Below, one piece after another: positions 1-10,666 of a stretch of DNA of 64,000 nt. The first letter of the stretch is position 1; each line of letters starts with the position of its first letter. The position numbers and the translations under genes are program-made. Below the pieces are notes generated by a model, which had not been told where the DNA came from, did not search any database, and saw only the letters and a list, made by a program, of their open reading frames with translations. Source of the DNA: Zygnema cylindricum (taxonomy: Eukaryota; Streptophyta; Zygnematophyceae; Zygnematales; Zygnemataceae); contig JBBHKE010000060.1 of NCBI GenBank assembly GCA_037447655.1, positions 379,602 through 443,601 of the forward strand, read 5' to 3'.

Positions 1-132
1 TTCCCACCCACCCTCCTCCCTTCTCTCTTTCGCCTTGTGGTCAATTTTGTTTTTGTTTTTCTTTTTAGGTTTTTGCATTTTTTTCACAACAGATTACTGA
101 TTTGTCTTTCTGACGCTTTTCATTTTCTGCAG

Positions 133-2398
133 ATGGATTCCGAGGGCTGTAGTCAAATGTCACAGAGGAGTACAGAGATAGAACAAATGGAGGACGATGG
201 GATTGTTTCTACATTGTCAGAGAAACCACATGTCCCTTTTTGGGAAAATTCAGAAGCTATTGAAGAAGACGAACCGGGATCTCCCACAACTCCTTGTGTG
301 AGCTGTAGTCCTATTCGTCTAGAGTGCCCTGATGCCCCAAATGCAAGGTATTCTTTCTTTATTACGATTGGTTTTTTCCTTGCTGATTATTTGGTTCTAC
401 TGATTCCAGTTTCTTGTTTGTTTTTCTTGTTTTGTTTTGGTTATTTTATGATTGGTTTTTTTTTTTTTGGTGTGTTGTCTCCTGTTACAATTTCTGCGCT
501 CAATGCCAAGTTAAGGGAATCGATTGCTTTACGTCATTTTCTTTTTTCTTGTTTTTGTTTTGTCTCGTTTTGTTTTATTTTGTTTTATGTGCCATTTGTT
601 TTTTGAGCAAGTCTTTTTTTTTTCAAGGGTTTTTATGTTTTGTGTCTTTTTCTGCACTGTTAAGTCTGAGGATAATTTAATTTTGAAGGGATCAATTCAA
701 TGGATTTCCCTTTCCTTTTCCTTTGCTTTTTTTTTGAATTGTAGGCTAATTGTAACACCGCGATACACAAAATTTTGTCAACAACGAGTTTTTGATTTTT
801 CCTCTTTCCTTTCTTTTCTTTTTTTCTTCGTTTGTTTTCGGGAAGGACAGAAACAAAGAGTTGACGAGGCAAAGTAGCTTAAACGATACGAAACTTCTTG
901 TGACTACTCATTTAAAGCGATCTTTTAGTGTTTTCCATTTTGACCGCCATTTTGAATTTTTACGAGAAATCGGGAGAGGATCGTCAAGCACGGTGAGGTT
1001 TTTTTCCTTACTCATTTTTTATAGTTTAACTTCAAACTTCAATGTCAAATTGTTTCTTTTTTACCACGTTTTTCTAATTTATCTTAATGTCCTTGTCACT
1101 CTCTCATCTCTTCTTTGTCCTATATTCAAACATAAGCAACCCCTAAATAACCTTAAAATGTCAAAGATAAACCAAACAAGCCAGGACGTTTCTGAGAACC
1201 GAAACTTATCTTCTTCCTTATTTTTTGTCTTTCCAACAGGTATACGAAGCTCGAGACCGGCGTCGAGGTACTCTATGTGCCGTTAAAATGAGTCGCCGTC
1301 AGTTTCGAGGAAGAGACGACCGAGATCGATATTTACACGAATTACAAAGTGTTGCATCTTTATCGGAACATCCGAATGTCGTGAAATATTATAGGGCGTG
1401 GCAACAAGATGCCCATTTCTATATTCAAATGGAGTTATGTGAAGGAGGAAGTCTCCGATCTCTTTTGGATTCTCTTCGTGAACCTTTGGAGGAGAGTCAA
1501 ATTTGGAAATTTGTGAGGGAGGTTGCATCTGGTTTGGAACATATACATGCAGCAGGTGTGCTTCATTTGGATGTAAAACCGGATAACGTTTTTCTTGACA
1601 TTAAAGGTACTTTTTTTCGCCCTTCTGACACGGGAGGGTGAGACTATTTCTACATCTTTTTGTTTTCTTAATATTTTCTGTCTAAAGCAGGAGAGCAGGA
1701 GTTATTTTTTCTTTTTCTTTTATACAAGAGAGCTGGAATGACTGTTTTTTTTTCACTTTTTATGTTCTTTATGTGTTCCTCGTGTGTTTTATGCAGTACA
1801 AACACCTTGTTCGTTTACTTCAATGTTTCCTGCTGTCACCTTCACCTTCTTTTTTACTTCTTTTCCAATTATTTGCCCTTCTCTGCTGGTAACTTTTCAC
1901 CATCAGCTCCTTATCTGACTTCTTTACCTTCGACTCTTTTTGATGTCATACTTGACTTACGGCCAATTCCATTTTTTTTTTACTTTGTTTTCGTCTTTCT
2001 TTTCTGTCGCCTTTTTTTTTCCTTTCTTTTCCATTCCTTTTCTTCTCGCAGGTGACCTAAAAATTGGCGATTTTGGTCTTGCGGTTATTGGAAACGAATG
2101 GGAATGGGAAGAAGGCGATGGAGCTTATGTGGCACCAGAATTATTACAAGGAGGAGATGCAAGTCCTTCTGCAGATATGTATAGTTTTGGAGCTATGATA
2201 TATGAATGGGCGGCTGGGATGCAACTTCCGAGATCTCGTCCAGCTCGAGAGTTAGATCTGGTTTTGCCACCTGTCAGATCATCATCACTCGAAAAATTGA
2301 TTCGAAGTTTGTTGCTCCGAAATCCGCAAAACCGGCCAACGGCAACTGATGTTCTTGCATGGAATTTGGAAACGGACAGTCATATGAGTAGTTCGTAA
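133..2398 (+). CDS. Wee1/Myt1-family CDK-inhibitory protein kinase (5'-partial, 4 exons)
   Basis: Exons 133-347, 851-992, 1240-1606 and 2052-2398 join in frame across GT-AG introns and give 356 residues ending at TAA 2396-2398. Wee1-type kinases phosphorylate the ATP-loop tyrosine of mitotic CDKs and delay mitosis. Visible: glycine loop EIGRGSSSTVY (about 111-121), lysine in CAVK (135), GGSL, catalytic HLDVKPDN (D230, N235) with Leu in place of the HRD Arg, IGDFG (D248), and EEGDGAY-APELL (261-273), the activation-segment signature of this family. APELLQG and the ADMYSFG context resemble animal Myt1, while plant WEE1 has PQEIL here. The first 110 residues are acidic and low-complexity. ATG 133 directly follows a CTGCAG acceptor-like site, so an upstream exon before the window is likely. 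Family call is firm; Wee1 versus Myt1 is open. Confidence 0.9.
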
Positions 2399-2712
2399 CA
2401 ACCATTGAATTTAACGTATTTTCAGAAAACCTAAAACCTGGAATAGATAGTGGAAACAGGAATGGAAACAGGAACGGGAATGGAAACCGGAATGGGGACA
2501 GCGTCAGAAACAGCAATGGAGAGAGAAATGGAGATGTGAATGGGTGGATGGACAGAATTTCCCGTGTGGAATTTGGAAACTGACAGTAACATGAGCTCGT
2601 TTTTAGGCCGTTACTTCACTGCAAAATTTGGAACGAAAGAGAAAGGCTAGAGGAAAAAGGATGTGTTGGTATGGAAATTCGAAGACGAGAGTCACATGAG
2701 ATCACATGAGTC
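2352..2712 (+). repeat. three degenerate copies of the kinase 3' terminal sequence
   Basis: The last coding stretch (about 2356-2395, TGGAATTTGGAAACGGACAG followed by CATATGAGTAG) recurs at about 2567-2600 (GTGGAATTTGGAAACTGACAG-like, then AACATGAGCTCG) and about 2671-2708 (ATGGAAATTCGAAGACGAGA-like, then CACATGAGATC). A GGAAACAGGAATGGAAACAG-type short repeat fills 2452-2530. This looks like local duplication followed by decay in the 3' UTR. Confidence 0.6.
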
Positions 2713-4371
2713 GCTTGAGATCACATCTTTTTTTATTGGTTGGTTCGCTTGGTTCTCTTTTTGATGTCGATTTAAAAGAAAGGCAGTACAACAACGGCGG
2801 AAATTGTGAAGATCTGAAGTGACAGTCTCAAGAGCTCGCGAGCGATTGTTTGTCTGTTTTTTATTTTCTTGGTTCACGTTTTCGATTTTGAGTTACTAAT
2901 GGCGACGGGAAAGGAAAAAATCCTTGCAAAGGAGATTTAGCCGGTTTTGAATTATAAATCCTATTGTCGATTCGAGTTCTTCCGAGTAATTAAGTGGTTG
3001 GTTCACTTCCAAATTTATATAGGTCGAGACGAAGGCGACGATGCTGGCGGAAATGTTTTTTACTTCTGAAGTCTATACGAGATTCTGTTTATCATCATCA
3101 TCATCACCGTGTATAGTTTTTAGAATAAATTAGGGTTTCCAGAGTGAGTTTCAACTGATTTTTTTTTTTGAGAATCCTCGAAAATCGTGGAAGATTTCCA
3201 CATTATGTCATTTAATTCATTCTCCACCGGGAAGCAAAAATTGCATCTCGGTCAGAATTTATTGTGCAAAATTTTTTTTGCACCAAATTAGGTTTCAGGT
3301 TTTGAAACGCTTTTTTGGGGAGGCAATTGATTCGAGGGAAAGAAATAGGGTTTTAGGGTTTTTTAAGGGTTTAGAAAAAGCTGTATATTCTGTCTTGCAA
3401 AAAGGTTTGTATGCTGAAATACGCGTCTGACTATTTCCTGTCTTGAGTTTCTTTGTAATTTTTCAATTGTTCGATTCTTCGGTAAAAGTTATTTTTATTT
3501 TGAAGACTGGTGTGATGAAACGACTCGAGGCTCGAGCGGTTTTTTTAGCGAGGTTTTAGTTGTTTCTATAACACTTTCGGAAAGAAAAATAACATATTTT
3601 TTTGGAATCCTATACTTAATATCAATCTGTGTACATTATCAAACGTTGGAGTCGTACTTTTGTACTTTTGTTGCGACTAAACTGACGAAAAAATGGCGGA
3701 ATCAGATTCTGTATTACGACTTGTTTGTGTTTTTTGTTTTTTGCTTCGTTTTTTGTTTTTTTTTGGTTTGTTTTTATATTTGTGTTTTTTCTTTTGTTGC
3801 TGGTTTCTGTCTATCTTTTGTTTTGGACAACCTCCTTTTTTATTCATTTGTGCTTTTTTTGTTGTTATTGTTGTTTGGTCGAAACCCTAGAATACCTGAA
3901 AATGACACAGTTTTTTGACCGCAAGTGGGAATATGAAAATGTTGATTATCTGGTAAATGAATTTGTATTTATAACTGTAATTGGCTTTTATTTGTTTTGT
4001 ATGTGTTAGCATACAAAGTGTCAATTTAAGCTTTGTACCAGATAGTTTCTCCATTGCAAGTTATTGAATAAAACCGTTTTGCATTTGTTTTAACTACTGA
4101 ACTTTTAATCTCTTAATTTAGAATACGATTATTTGTAAGTGGAACTTGTAACGTATTTGTAAAGATATACTTTTACGATAATTGTCAGAATAATATTAGG
4201 GTATGGGAAATATCTGGGGAAAATTTTTAATTCGGTAAAGTTTGCTTTATTTAACTTTCTCGACTTTATTTAAAAGCGCTATGGTTATTTTAAGTGGTTA
4301 TAACAAACCGGTTGTACGTCCAAATTTGTAATGTACTGTAATTGTTCACACGAGAAACATATAGTAATATA
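2713..4371. other. no gene recognised; T-rich stretch
   Basis: Contains T-rich runs (3720-3890) that give open but compositionally driven frames of Phe, Val, Leu and Cys. A short ATG frame at 3693 (MAESDSVLR) precedes a T-rich tract and could be a small first exon, but nothing confirms it. No domain is recognised on either strand. Confidence 0.4.
3124..3129 (+). terminator. candidate poly(A) signal AATAAA of the kinase gene
   Basis: AATAAA lies about 730 bases after the kinase stop, in AT-rich DNA. It is the first clear hexamer seen downstream, but the distance is long and no transcript supports it. Confidence 0.25.
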
Positions 4372-4983
4372 CACCGTGAATCGTAATTAGAGTAAAGAAA
4401 AAATTAGAGTAAAAAAACAAAAAAAAACAATTAGAGTTATGAACTCTAATTTGTGTGATAGAACTTTTTCACAGAGGAAGTTACTCTAATTTATTTAAGT
4501 ACTCTATATTGGATTATGTCGCCAATAATTATCCGCGCTGAAATTATGAACACTAAATTACGTAGACGTACAAAATCTGTCAGTCCGTATAGTTTTGACG
4601 TCATTATGACGTTAGAACTATTTGTAGTGCTGAATGTCAGTTAATGTTCACACTGACGACGATGCCGTCGACGGACGAGAGTTATGCGAACGGCTTTTTT
4701 TCGATGTGATTGATTTTTTGTTTAGTGCGATTTCACGTGCGAGCGCGATTCTACTAAATCATTATTTGTACCTTTTTACTTATGAAAGTACAATTTTGCA
4801 CGGTCGGACGGCGTCCGTAATCCACACTATTTTAAACAAACCTATATTAGAATTTTTTACGCTAATTAGCCCTTACATTAAATAGAATAATGAAAAATTT
4901 AGAATCATTTACTCTATTTAAGGTGATAGAGTCGAAATTTAGGGCGACCGAATTTGCGTTTACTCTAATTACGATTCGCGGTG
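4372..4983. mobile_element. MITE-1 foldback element, long form, TA target site
   Basis: Left end CACCGTGAATCGTAATTAGA and right end (about 4960-4983, ending CGATTCGCGGTG) are inverted repeats flanked by TA on both sides. About 612 bases, no transposase reading frame. The right subterminal block (GTCGAAATTTAGGGCGACCG) recurs before other right ends at about 8641-8697, 44460-44518 and 46990-47051, defining a subfamily. The TA flanks suggest mobilisation by a Tc1/mariner-like enzyme, which is an inference. Confidence 0.75.
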
Positions 4984-5602
4984 TACTGTTGCAAAGGTAC
5001 AGTAAAGTAAAAATACAGTTTCGTACATTCCCTTAAATACCACATCTAAAGTACGGAAGTCACAGAAACAGTGCACGTTTGTCCTGTAGTCAGAAACGTT
5101 TGTTAGCCTTTAGTAGCCATGACGGAAGTAGACTGCCAGCTAAGCTTGGGACAGACTGTACGGCACGACTGAATTTGTCTTTATGTTTGAGTCGTACAGC
5201 TTTATAGGACCGACAAATGACAGCTTTCCTGGATTTTCTGACTTTTAAGAATCTAAGGCAGAGTGTCTAGTTGTCTACCCTTTGTAAGCCTTGTCGTATG
5301 TGGTACAGGTTCTACTAACATAATTCTGCTGGTCAAAAGTTTTCTTTGAGAAAAAAAAGTTTTCGTCAGGCCGTTGATTTTTCCCCCGCTAACGACAAGT
5401 CTATCCGCTACAATTCAACGTTTGCTAAAAGATACCGGCTTTCAAGTCAGAAAATGGACGTGACCGGCGGATTCCGGTAAGGTCCATAAGTTTTTTCGCC
5501 GAGCCGAAAATAAATAAAGATCTGAGTGTCTGACCGCTACAGTATTTTTTTTGGACTGTTGGGCAGGGGATCACTCTAAAATCTAAAACTTTGAATCTAC
5601 CG

Positions 5603-5704
5603 TACATCATGAATCGCTATTAGTGTTAATTTAAATAATTATTATGTAATGATAATGTTAATTATTTAGTGATAATGTCAACACTAGTAGCGATACACGG
5701 TGTA
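5603..5704. mobile_element. MITE-1 short copy
   Basis: TACATCATGAATCGCTATTA at the left faces an inverted CACTAGTAGCGATACACGGT-type end at the right, with only an AT-rich ~50-base core between. About 100 bases long, a deletion derivative of the same family. Confidence 0.65.
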
Positions 5705-6414
5705 GCATCGGACTTTTTGAAAGAGAAGGATACAAAAGGCGATACTAAAGTTTTTCTCGTTGACCGAAAGTGAAAACTTTTAGCCTAAACTTTTTCATTC
5801 GAATGATTATGAAAGACATAGATTCACCGTAATAATATGGACGGCTAGATGTGAAAACATTTGTCGACGTGGCTCATTTTCAACTTCTTTATGCATATGC
5901 GACAAAATATACAATACGAGTGATATGGACAGCATCTACAAAAAAGGTACGGAGTCACTTCCTCAGACGATGCGATTCGCCGAAAACACTTCTGAGACGC
6001 GTGCGATGATTCGAGAAGACAAAATTTCGTACCGTACGGCATAATTGTTGGCGTCCAGAAAGCAGAAATTTCGACTTTCAGACAAATCATCCGTAAGACC
6101 AGACAAAAAGCATAGTAGCTGTAAGGATCGTCATTAAAACACTCACGTGCGCGGTAACTGTAAAATGTTGATTGTAACGGAGAGGCCAATGGATAGCTTT
6201 GTCGTATATTCAATAAACAATAATGTTTCAAATTACAACAATTTGGTCCAATTTTCTGTTTGGTAGCAAAAGTCCATCCGATCCGTTGACTGAATCGGCT
6301 AAGGGCCATCCGTTAAAAAAAAACCTTTTCCGTAACCGTTAGTTTGCTAACCGTACGGACAACCAATCCGGACGGAGGAAACAATGTCACACAATATAAA
6401 TGTAGAATACATAC

Positions 6415-6644
6415 TACATCGTGAATCGCTATTAGTGCTAATAATTTTTCCGCCACTTAAAACATATTTTTTCCGTACACTTTTGTCCGATTATCAATTT
6501 AAGACCGTCAATCGGAATCTGAGAATCTTACCTTTCAATCGCAACCGTCAGATCTACGAACCGACATATGTGTACGGGAAAAAGATGCTTAAAGAGACGA
6601 AAAAACATTAACACTAATAATGAAACAGGGGCAGATACACTGTA
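6415..6644. mobile_element. MITE-1 copy, ~230 bp
   Basis: Left end TACATCGTGAATCGCTATTA; right end ACACTAATAATGAAA... with GATACACTGTA closing. The inner arms show the family blocks CGCCACTTAAAACAT (here CCGCCACTTAAAACAT) and CCGTACAC, with the mirrored GTGTACGGGAAAAAGATG arm near 6570. The right end is more diverged and carries extra bases. Confidence 0.65.
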
Positions 6645-7263
6645 CCTTGTCCCTCACTAGGTCCAAAACTAGTCAGCCGTGACGCTACAAAACTGTACTT
6701 TCAGTGGTGTTTTCAGTTTTCCCCTAACAACTGATGTCATTTTCTCGCGTGCACTAAAATCTCCATATATAGTTTTGAAGAAGTTGTTAGATAATTAAAA
6801 TATGCTTAAGGTTTTGGTCGCGGGTCATGTCACAACTGGTTGTCGTCCGATTTGTAGGCAATTCAGATCGACGGCCGATTTTAGTCTTAATCTGACGATT
6901 GGCGAAGAGATTGGGCCAATAGAGGCAAATCCTAAATGTAATCGGCGACGGTAACAGCGTCGCATCTCCATTTGTAATGTGACATCTGGTTTGGATGGAA
7001 TCTCCACGTGTCAGATTTTCGAAGTGTCATCCTAGGTCTGGCTCCACGTGGACATCCATAGTCCATTCAACGTCGTTCAGAAAAGAGAGCCGAACCTCTT
7101 TTGAATTTTGATTTCAAATGTATTCTGTACCGTACATTCAGTTCATCCAAAATCACACAGCCTTAATTGCGCGATTTGTGCAATATAAGTGGACAAGAAT
7201 TTACCAGCTGTACAAATTCGGCTTTTACCTCGTGTTGTATATTGGCAATTTGGCAGCCACTAC

Positions 7264-7483
7264 AAACCGTGAATCGTAATTAGCGTAAATAATTTTAATG
7301 CCACTGAAAACATCATTTATCCGTACACATTGGTCCAATTTCAATTTATGACCGCCAATCGTAAGCTGAGAATGTTACCTTTCAATCCCAACCGTCAGAT
7401 CCGCAATCCGACATGTGTGTACGGAGAAAAAAAAATTTAAGTGGCGATAAAAACATCAACGCTAATTACGAATCACGGTTTTT
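7264..7483. mobile_element. MITE-1 copy, ~220 bp
   Basis: Inverted ends AAACCGTGAATCGTAATTAG at the left and CTAATTACGAATCACGGTTT at the right. The inner arms repeat the family blocks TGCCACTGAAAACATC, CCGTACACATTGGTCC and CCGACATGTGTGTACGG. Confidence 0.75.
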
Positions 7484-8495
7484 GTTCCATTAATCGATAT
7501 GTACCTTTTGTTGACTGACCGACTATTCGATACGCCGGGTTAGATGTCTATGTACTTAAAATATCTCAGGATACGTTATTTTTTTTCCCTATATAAAAAT
7601 AGAAATATCGCGGTGATTGACTTTGACTTCAACAGATTCAGTACGGTTTACGGTTACAGTGGAAAAAACAAAAGCTGTACTGTACTTTGAGCCATGTACT
7701 TTCCATCCTATGGAGTACAACTCTATTGTAAAAAGTTCTGTACATTCAGGGTGAGGTTCCATTAGGGAAATAATGCCGTTGTTTACCGAAAGCCGTACAT
7801 TTCGTACATTGCCGTACCATTTTTTTTTTGTCAAGAAAAACAAGGTTACGGAATGATCGATTTGACTCTCCAAGGCTATGGGCGTAAACATATACCGTCG
7901 GATGCAGAATCAGATACGCCATCGGTCGAACCTTTGAGTTTGCAATAAGTGACCCGAAGGAGGTCAATTTTAAGAGCCTGAACGAATAGCATTTTGCCGC
8001 GCGTAAATATTATTGAATATCTACGATAAACGCGCGATCAGGTAGATACACGTGTCATAGCCTTACGCCAGGGTGGATGGAAGGCCACCGGAATCCGTCA
8101 GAAAATCTTTGACGGAGGATATTCTTTCACGCTTCTGTTGTCATCCACTAACCATTCTGACACTTTCGTACGCTTTTATTAATGTTAGGTTTCATCCGTC
8201 CGTACCGATTCTATCGAATGCAACCTCCGCTAGTACAAATATGTGGTCAAGCTTTGCTGTCAAAGATTCTATGTAGATTCGAACGATCGTAATGGTTACT
8301 GACGTGGAGCCAACCAACATATTGGCACGAATATACACGCAGAAAACAAGTCGGTTCCTGACTCGACACAAAGGAACGAAGGCTTCAGTAAACGTATTTG
8401 TAAGCGTATTTTTGTCGTTTACTGACACCGCCTGATGGAACCACAGTCTCATTCTACGAATTACGAAACGGATTATGACACACGTCGTACTATGC

Positions 8496-8697
8496 TACAC
8501 CTTGAATCGTTATTAGCGTATAGAATTTATTAGTGTAAAGAAAAAGTTAACGTCATTAATTCTAATTTAGTGCCAGGAGACGTGGCAGATTATGGTCCAC
8601 GTTTTTAAATAGTGTAATTTATTATATTTAAGGTATCAATGTCAAAAAATTGGGGTGCCGATATGCGTACATAAGGCTAATAACGATTCACGGTGTA
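8496..8697. mobile_element. MITE-1 copy, long-form subfamily, ~200 bp
   Basis: Left end TACACCTTGAATCGTTATTA; right end CTAATAACGATTCACGGTGT then A, with TA flanks. The right subterminal GTCAAAAAATTGGGGTGCCG ties it to the 4372-4983 element. Confidence 0.7.
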
Positions 8698-9226
8698 CTA
8701 TATAATACGCCATTATTATACCGTATAATATCTGTATATTGGGTAATCCATATATAGTGTACCGTGCTTTATAATACGCGTATAGTATGGGGTAACTGCA
8801 TATAGCATTTCCAATTTTTTTTGCGCATTTGAATTACAGTCTTGGTGGATGGAATTCTTTGCCGTCATTTGTTTATTCAAGCTAGTATTTTATTGAGTTA
8901 TTTGTTTATATATGTTTTAGCTATTATTTTTGATTTGGATATGCTTTCTGTATCTATTTGTTTGATTTTTTTACAGAATTTAGCTTCTTTGTTTTTTGTC
9001 AAGTATTTTTAAACAATGAGAATTGTAGGCACTGATGATGGCATAGGGAGAGGGAGGGCGGGGGAGTGTTATAAATAAAGTCTAAGTGTATTTGTACTTT
9101 TAGCAGATTTCAAAACATTGTTTTCTCTAGTAGGCAAAAGTCACATTCTATTCCTTAAATTACTTTTGTCATCTCGTTGACCTACGTATGAAGGTTCGCT
9201 AATCATATTACAATTTGTTGCAGAGC

Positions 9227-9391
9227 TACACTGCCCATCATTTTTAGAGTTATTAAAATTAACTACATTAAATTGTGTTTTCCCTCGTGGCTCATTTTGA
9301 GGCATTCAACTTAACACTAATTTATAATATTAGGTCAAAAAAACACTCTCTCAAATTAAAGTCATTCACTCTAATAGCAATGGACAGTGTA
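9227..9391. mobile_element. MITE-1 variant (CACTGCCCAT ends), first of a tandem pair
   Basis: Left end TACACTGCCCATCATTTTTA; right end TAGCAATGGACAGTGTA. No coding capacity. It shares its right-hand TA with the next element. Confidence 0.65.
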
Positions 9392-9585
9392 CACTGCCCA
9401 TTGCGATTAATGTAAAGGAATTATTAGTATTAAGTGAAATTAGTATCAATACTACTAATCTAGTGTAGGGAGACGTGGCGAATTGTAGTACACTATTAGC
9501 ACTGTTTCTTGTTTTTTGGTCAAAAAAAGCTGCACGGTCGTATTACTTTAATACTAATTTAACACTTATAGCGATGGGCAGTGTA
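9390..9585. mobile_element. MITE-1 variant (CACTGCCCAT ends), second of a tandem pair
   Basis: Left end TACACTGCCCATTGCGATTA; right end CTTATAGCGATGGGCAGTGT then A. It abuts the preceding copy with a single shared TA, as expected if one inserted into the other's terminal TA. Confidence 0.65.
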
Positions 9586-9800
9586 GCTTTTTTTCTTTAC
9601 TTTTTTTTTCTGTTGCAAGAGTGGGAGGATCTGATGGTGAGCTTTCCTTCAAAACAGAAAAAAAAGCACGCAGGAATTCACTTATTCTATAATAATTTTG
9701 TCTAGATCTATACATAAGAACAACAGCTATTTATCACATTGTTTTCTTAAGAAACTTGTGCCATTTTGTAATTTTTAACTCATAGCAGGCCCCCCTAGCC

Positions 9801-10162
9801 TACACTGTATTCCGTTCTTAGCGTCAACATTTTGCTTGCCACTTTAATTATTGTTTTCCGTGCACACCTGTCCGATTTTTATTTGTAGACCATTATTCAG
9901 AAGGTAAGGATCTAATCTTTCCATCGCAGCATTAATAATCCGACAGGTGGGCACATAGTCAAAAGTGTTATGATTTTTTCAATATGTAAACTCATTTGTC
10001 TTTTGTGCACACTTCTGGGCTATTAGTCCGAAAACTGTGATGGAAAGGCAAGATCCATATCTTCCGAATGGTGGTTTACAAATAAAAATCAGGCAGATGT
10101 GCACCGAGAAAAGTTTATTTGAAGTGTTGAAAAAAATATCGATTCTAATAATGATACACAGT
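9801..10162. mobile_element. long-armed foldback element, ~360 bp
   Basis: TACACTGTATTCCGTTCTTA opens a left arm whose blocks (CCGTGCACACCTGTCCGATT, TTTTTATTTGTAGACCA, TTCAGAAGGTAAGGATCT) return in inverse order between about 10030 and 10162, ending TGATACACAGT. The arms exceed 100 bases, so most of the element is one imperfect hairpin. Its subterminal CCGTGCACACCTGTCC block links it to MITE-1. Confidence 0.65.
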
Positions 10163-10321
10163 CAAGTTCCTTCAAGTTCCGACTCATGTAGCCAGGTCAT
10201 GTGAATATTTTGATATCATTTGTTCTAGTGCCAAACATTTTTTTTTTTTTTTTTTTCTAAACAGTTTTTTATTTATTTTTGTCTATAAGGGCTTTTGAGT
10301 CCGTGCGATTAAATATCATGT

Positions 10322-10389
<68 letters not shown>

Positions 10390-10600
10390 CACACACACAT
10401 ATATATTTAAATATTTATATATATGTATGTGTTTGTGTGTGTACATATATGTACTTATATATATGTATATATACATATATATATGCATATATAAATATAT
10501 AAACATATTTTATATGTATATATATTGCATACATATATTACATACATATATTATATACATGTGTATATATGTACATACATACATACGCTCTGGCCAATAA
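10322..10600. repeat. (AT)n, (CA)n and TATATG-type microsatellite
   Basis: About 60 bases of pure AT are followed by CA and mixed TATATG/TACATA tracts that end about 70 bases before the first recognised EF-hand exon. It probably lies inside the upstream intron. Confidence 0.9.
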
Positions 10601-10666
10601 TAAAAAGACACAAGAATCAGCGTCTGGACTGGGCTGATAGAATTTTTTGCTTTTTGGACTTAACAG

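Larger units (their letters stand above)
4986..8495. other. no gene recognised between foldback elements
   Basis: Apart from the listed elements this stretch has only chance frames. The longest, 154 codons on the minus strand at 5845-6309, is rich in Cys, Phe and Ser, has no recognisable domain and lies in repeat-like DNA. The segment 7741-7880 is a copy of dispersed repeat R2. Confidence 0.4.

Noticed and set aside
37-132. Upstream extension of the kinase frame from ATG 37
   Set aside because: T-rich, Phe/Leu-rich and ends in TTTTCTGCAG, so it looks like an intron before the exon at 133.
3646-4009. Phe/Cys/Val-rich membrane-protein-like frames
   Set aside because: T-homopolymer-rich DNA; all three frames look alike and none has a supported start.
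5845-6309. 154-codon minus-strand open frame
   Set aside because: No recognisable domain, Cys/Phe/Ser-rich composition, and it lies between foldback elements; best explained as chance.
8899-9000. First exon of the EF-hand gene after a TTTTTACAG acceptor
   Set aside because: The reading AATTTAGCTTCTTTG only loosely resembles an F-S-x-F pattern and lacks loop residues and an in-phase donor.
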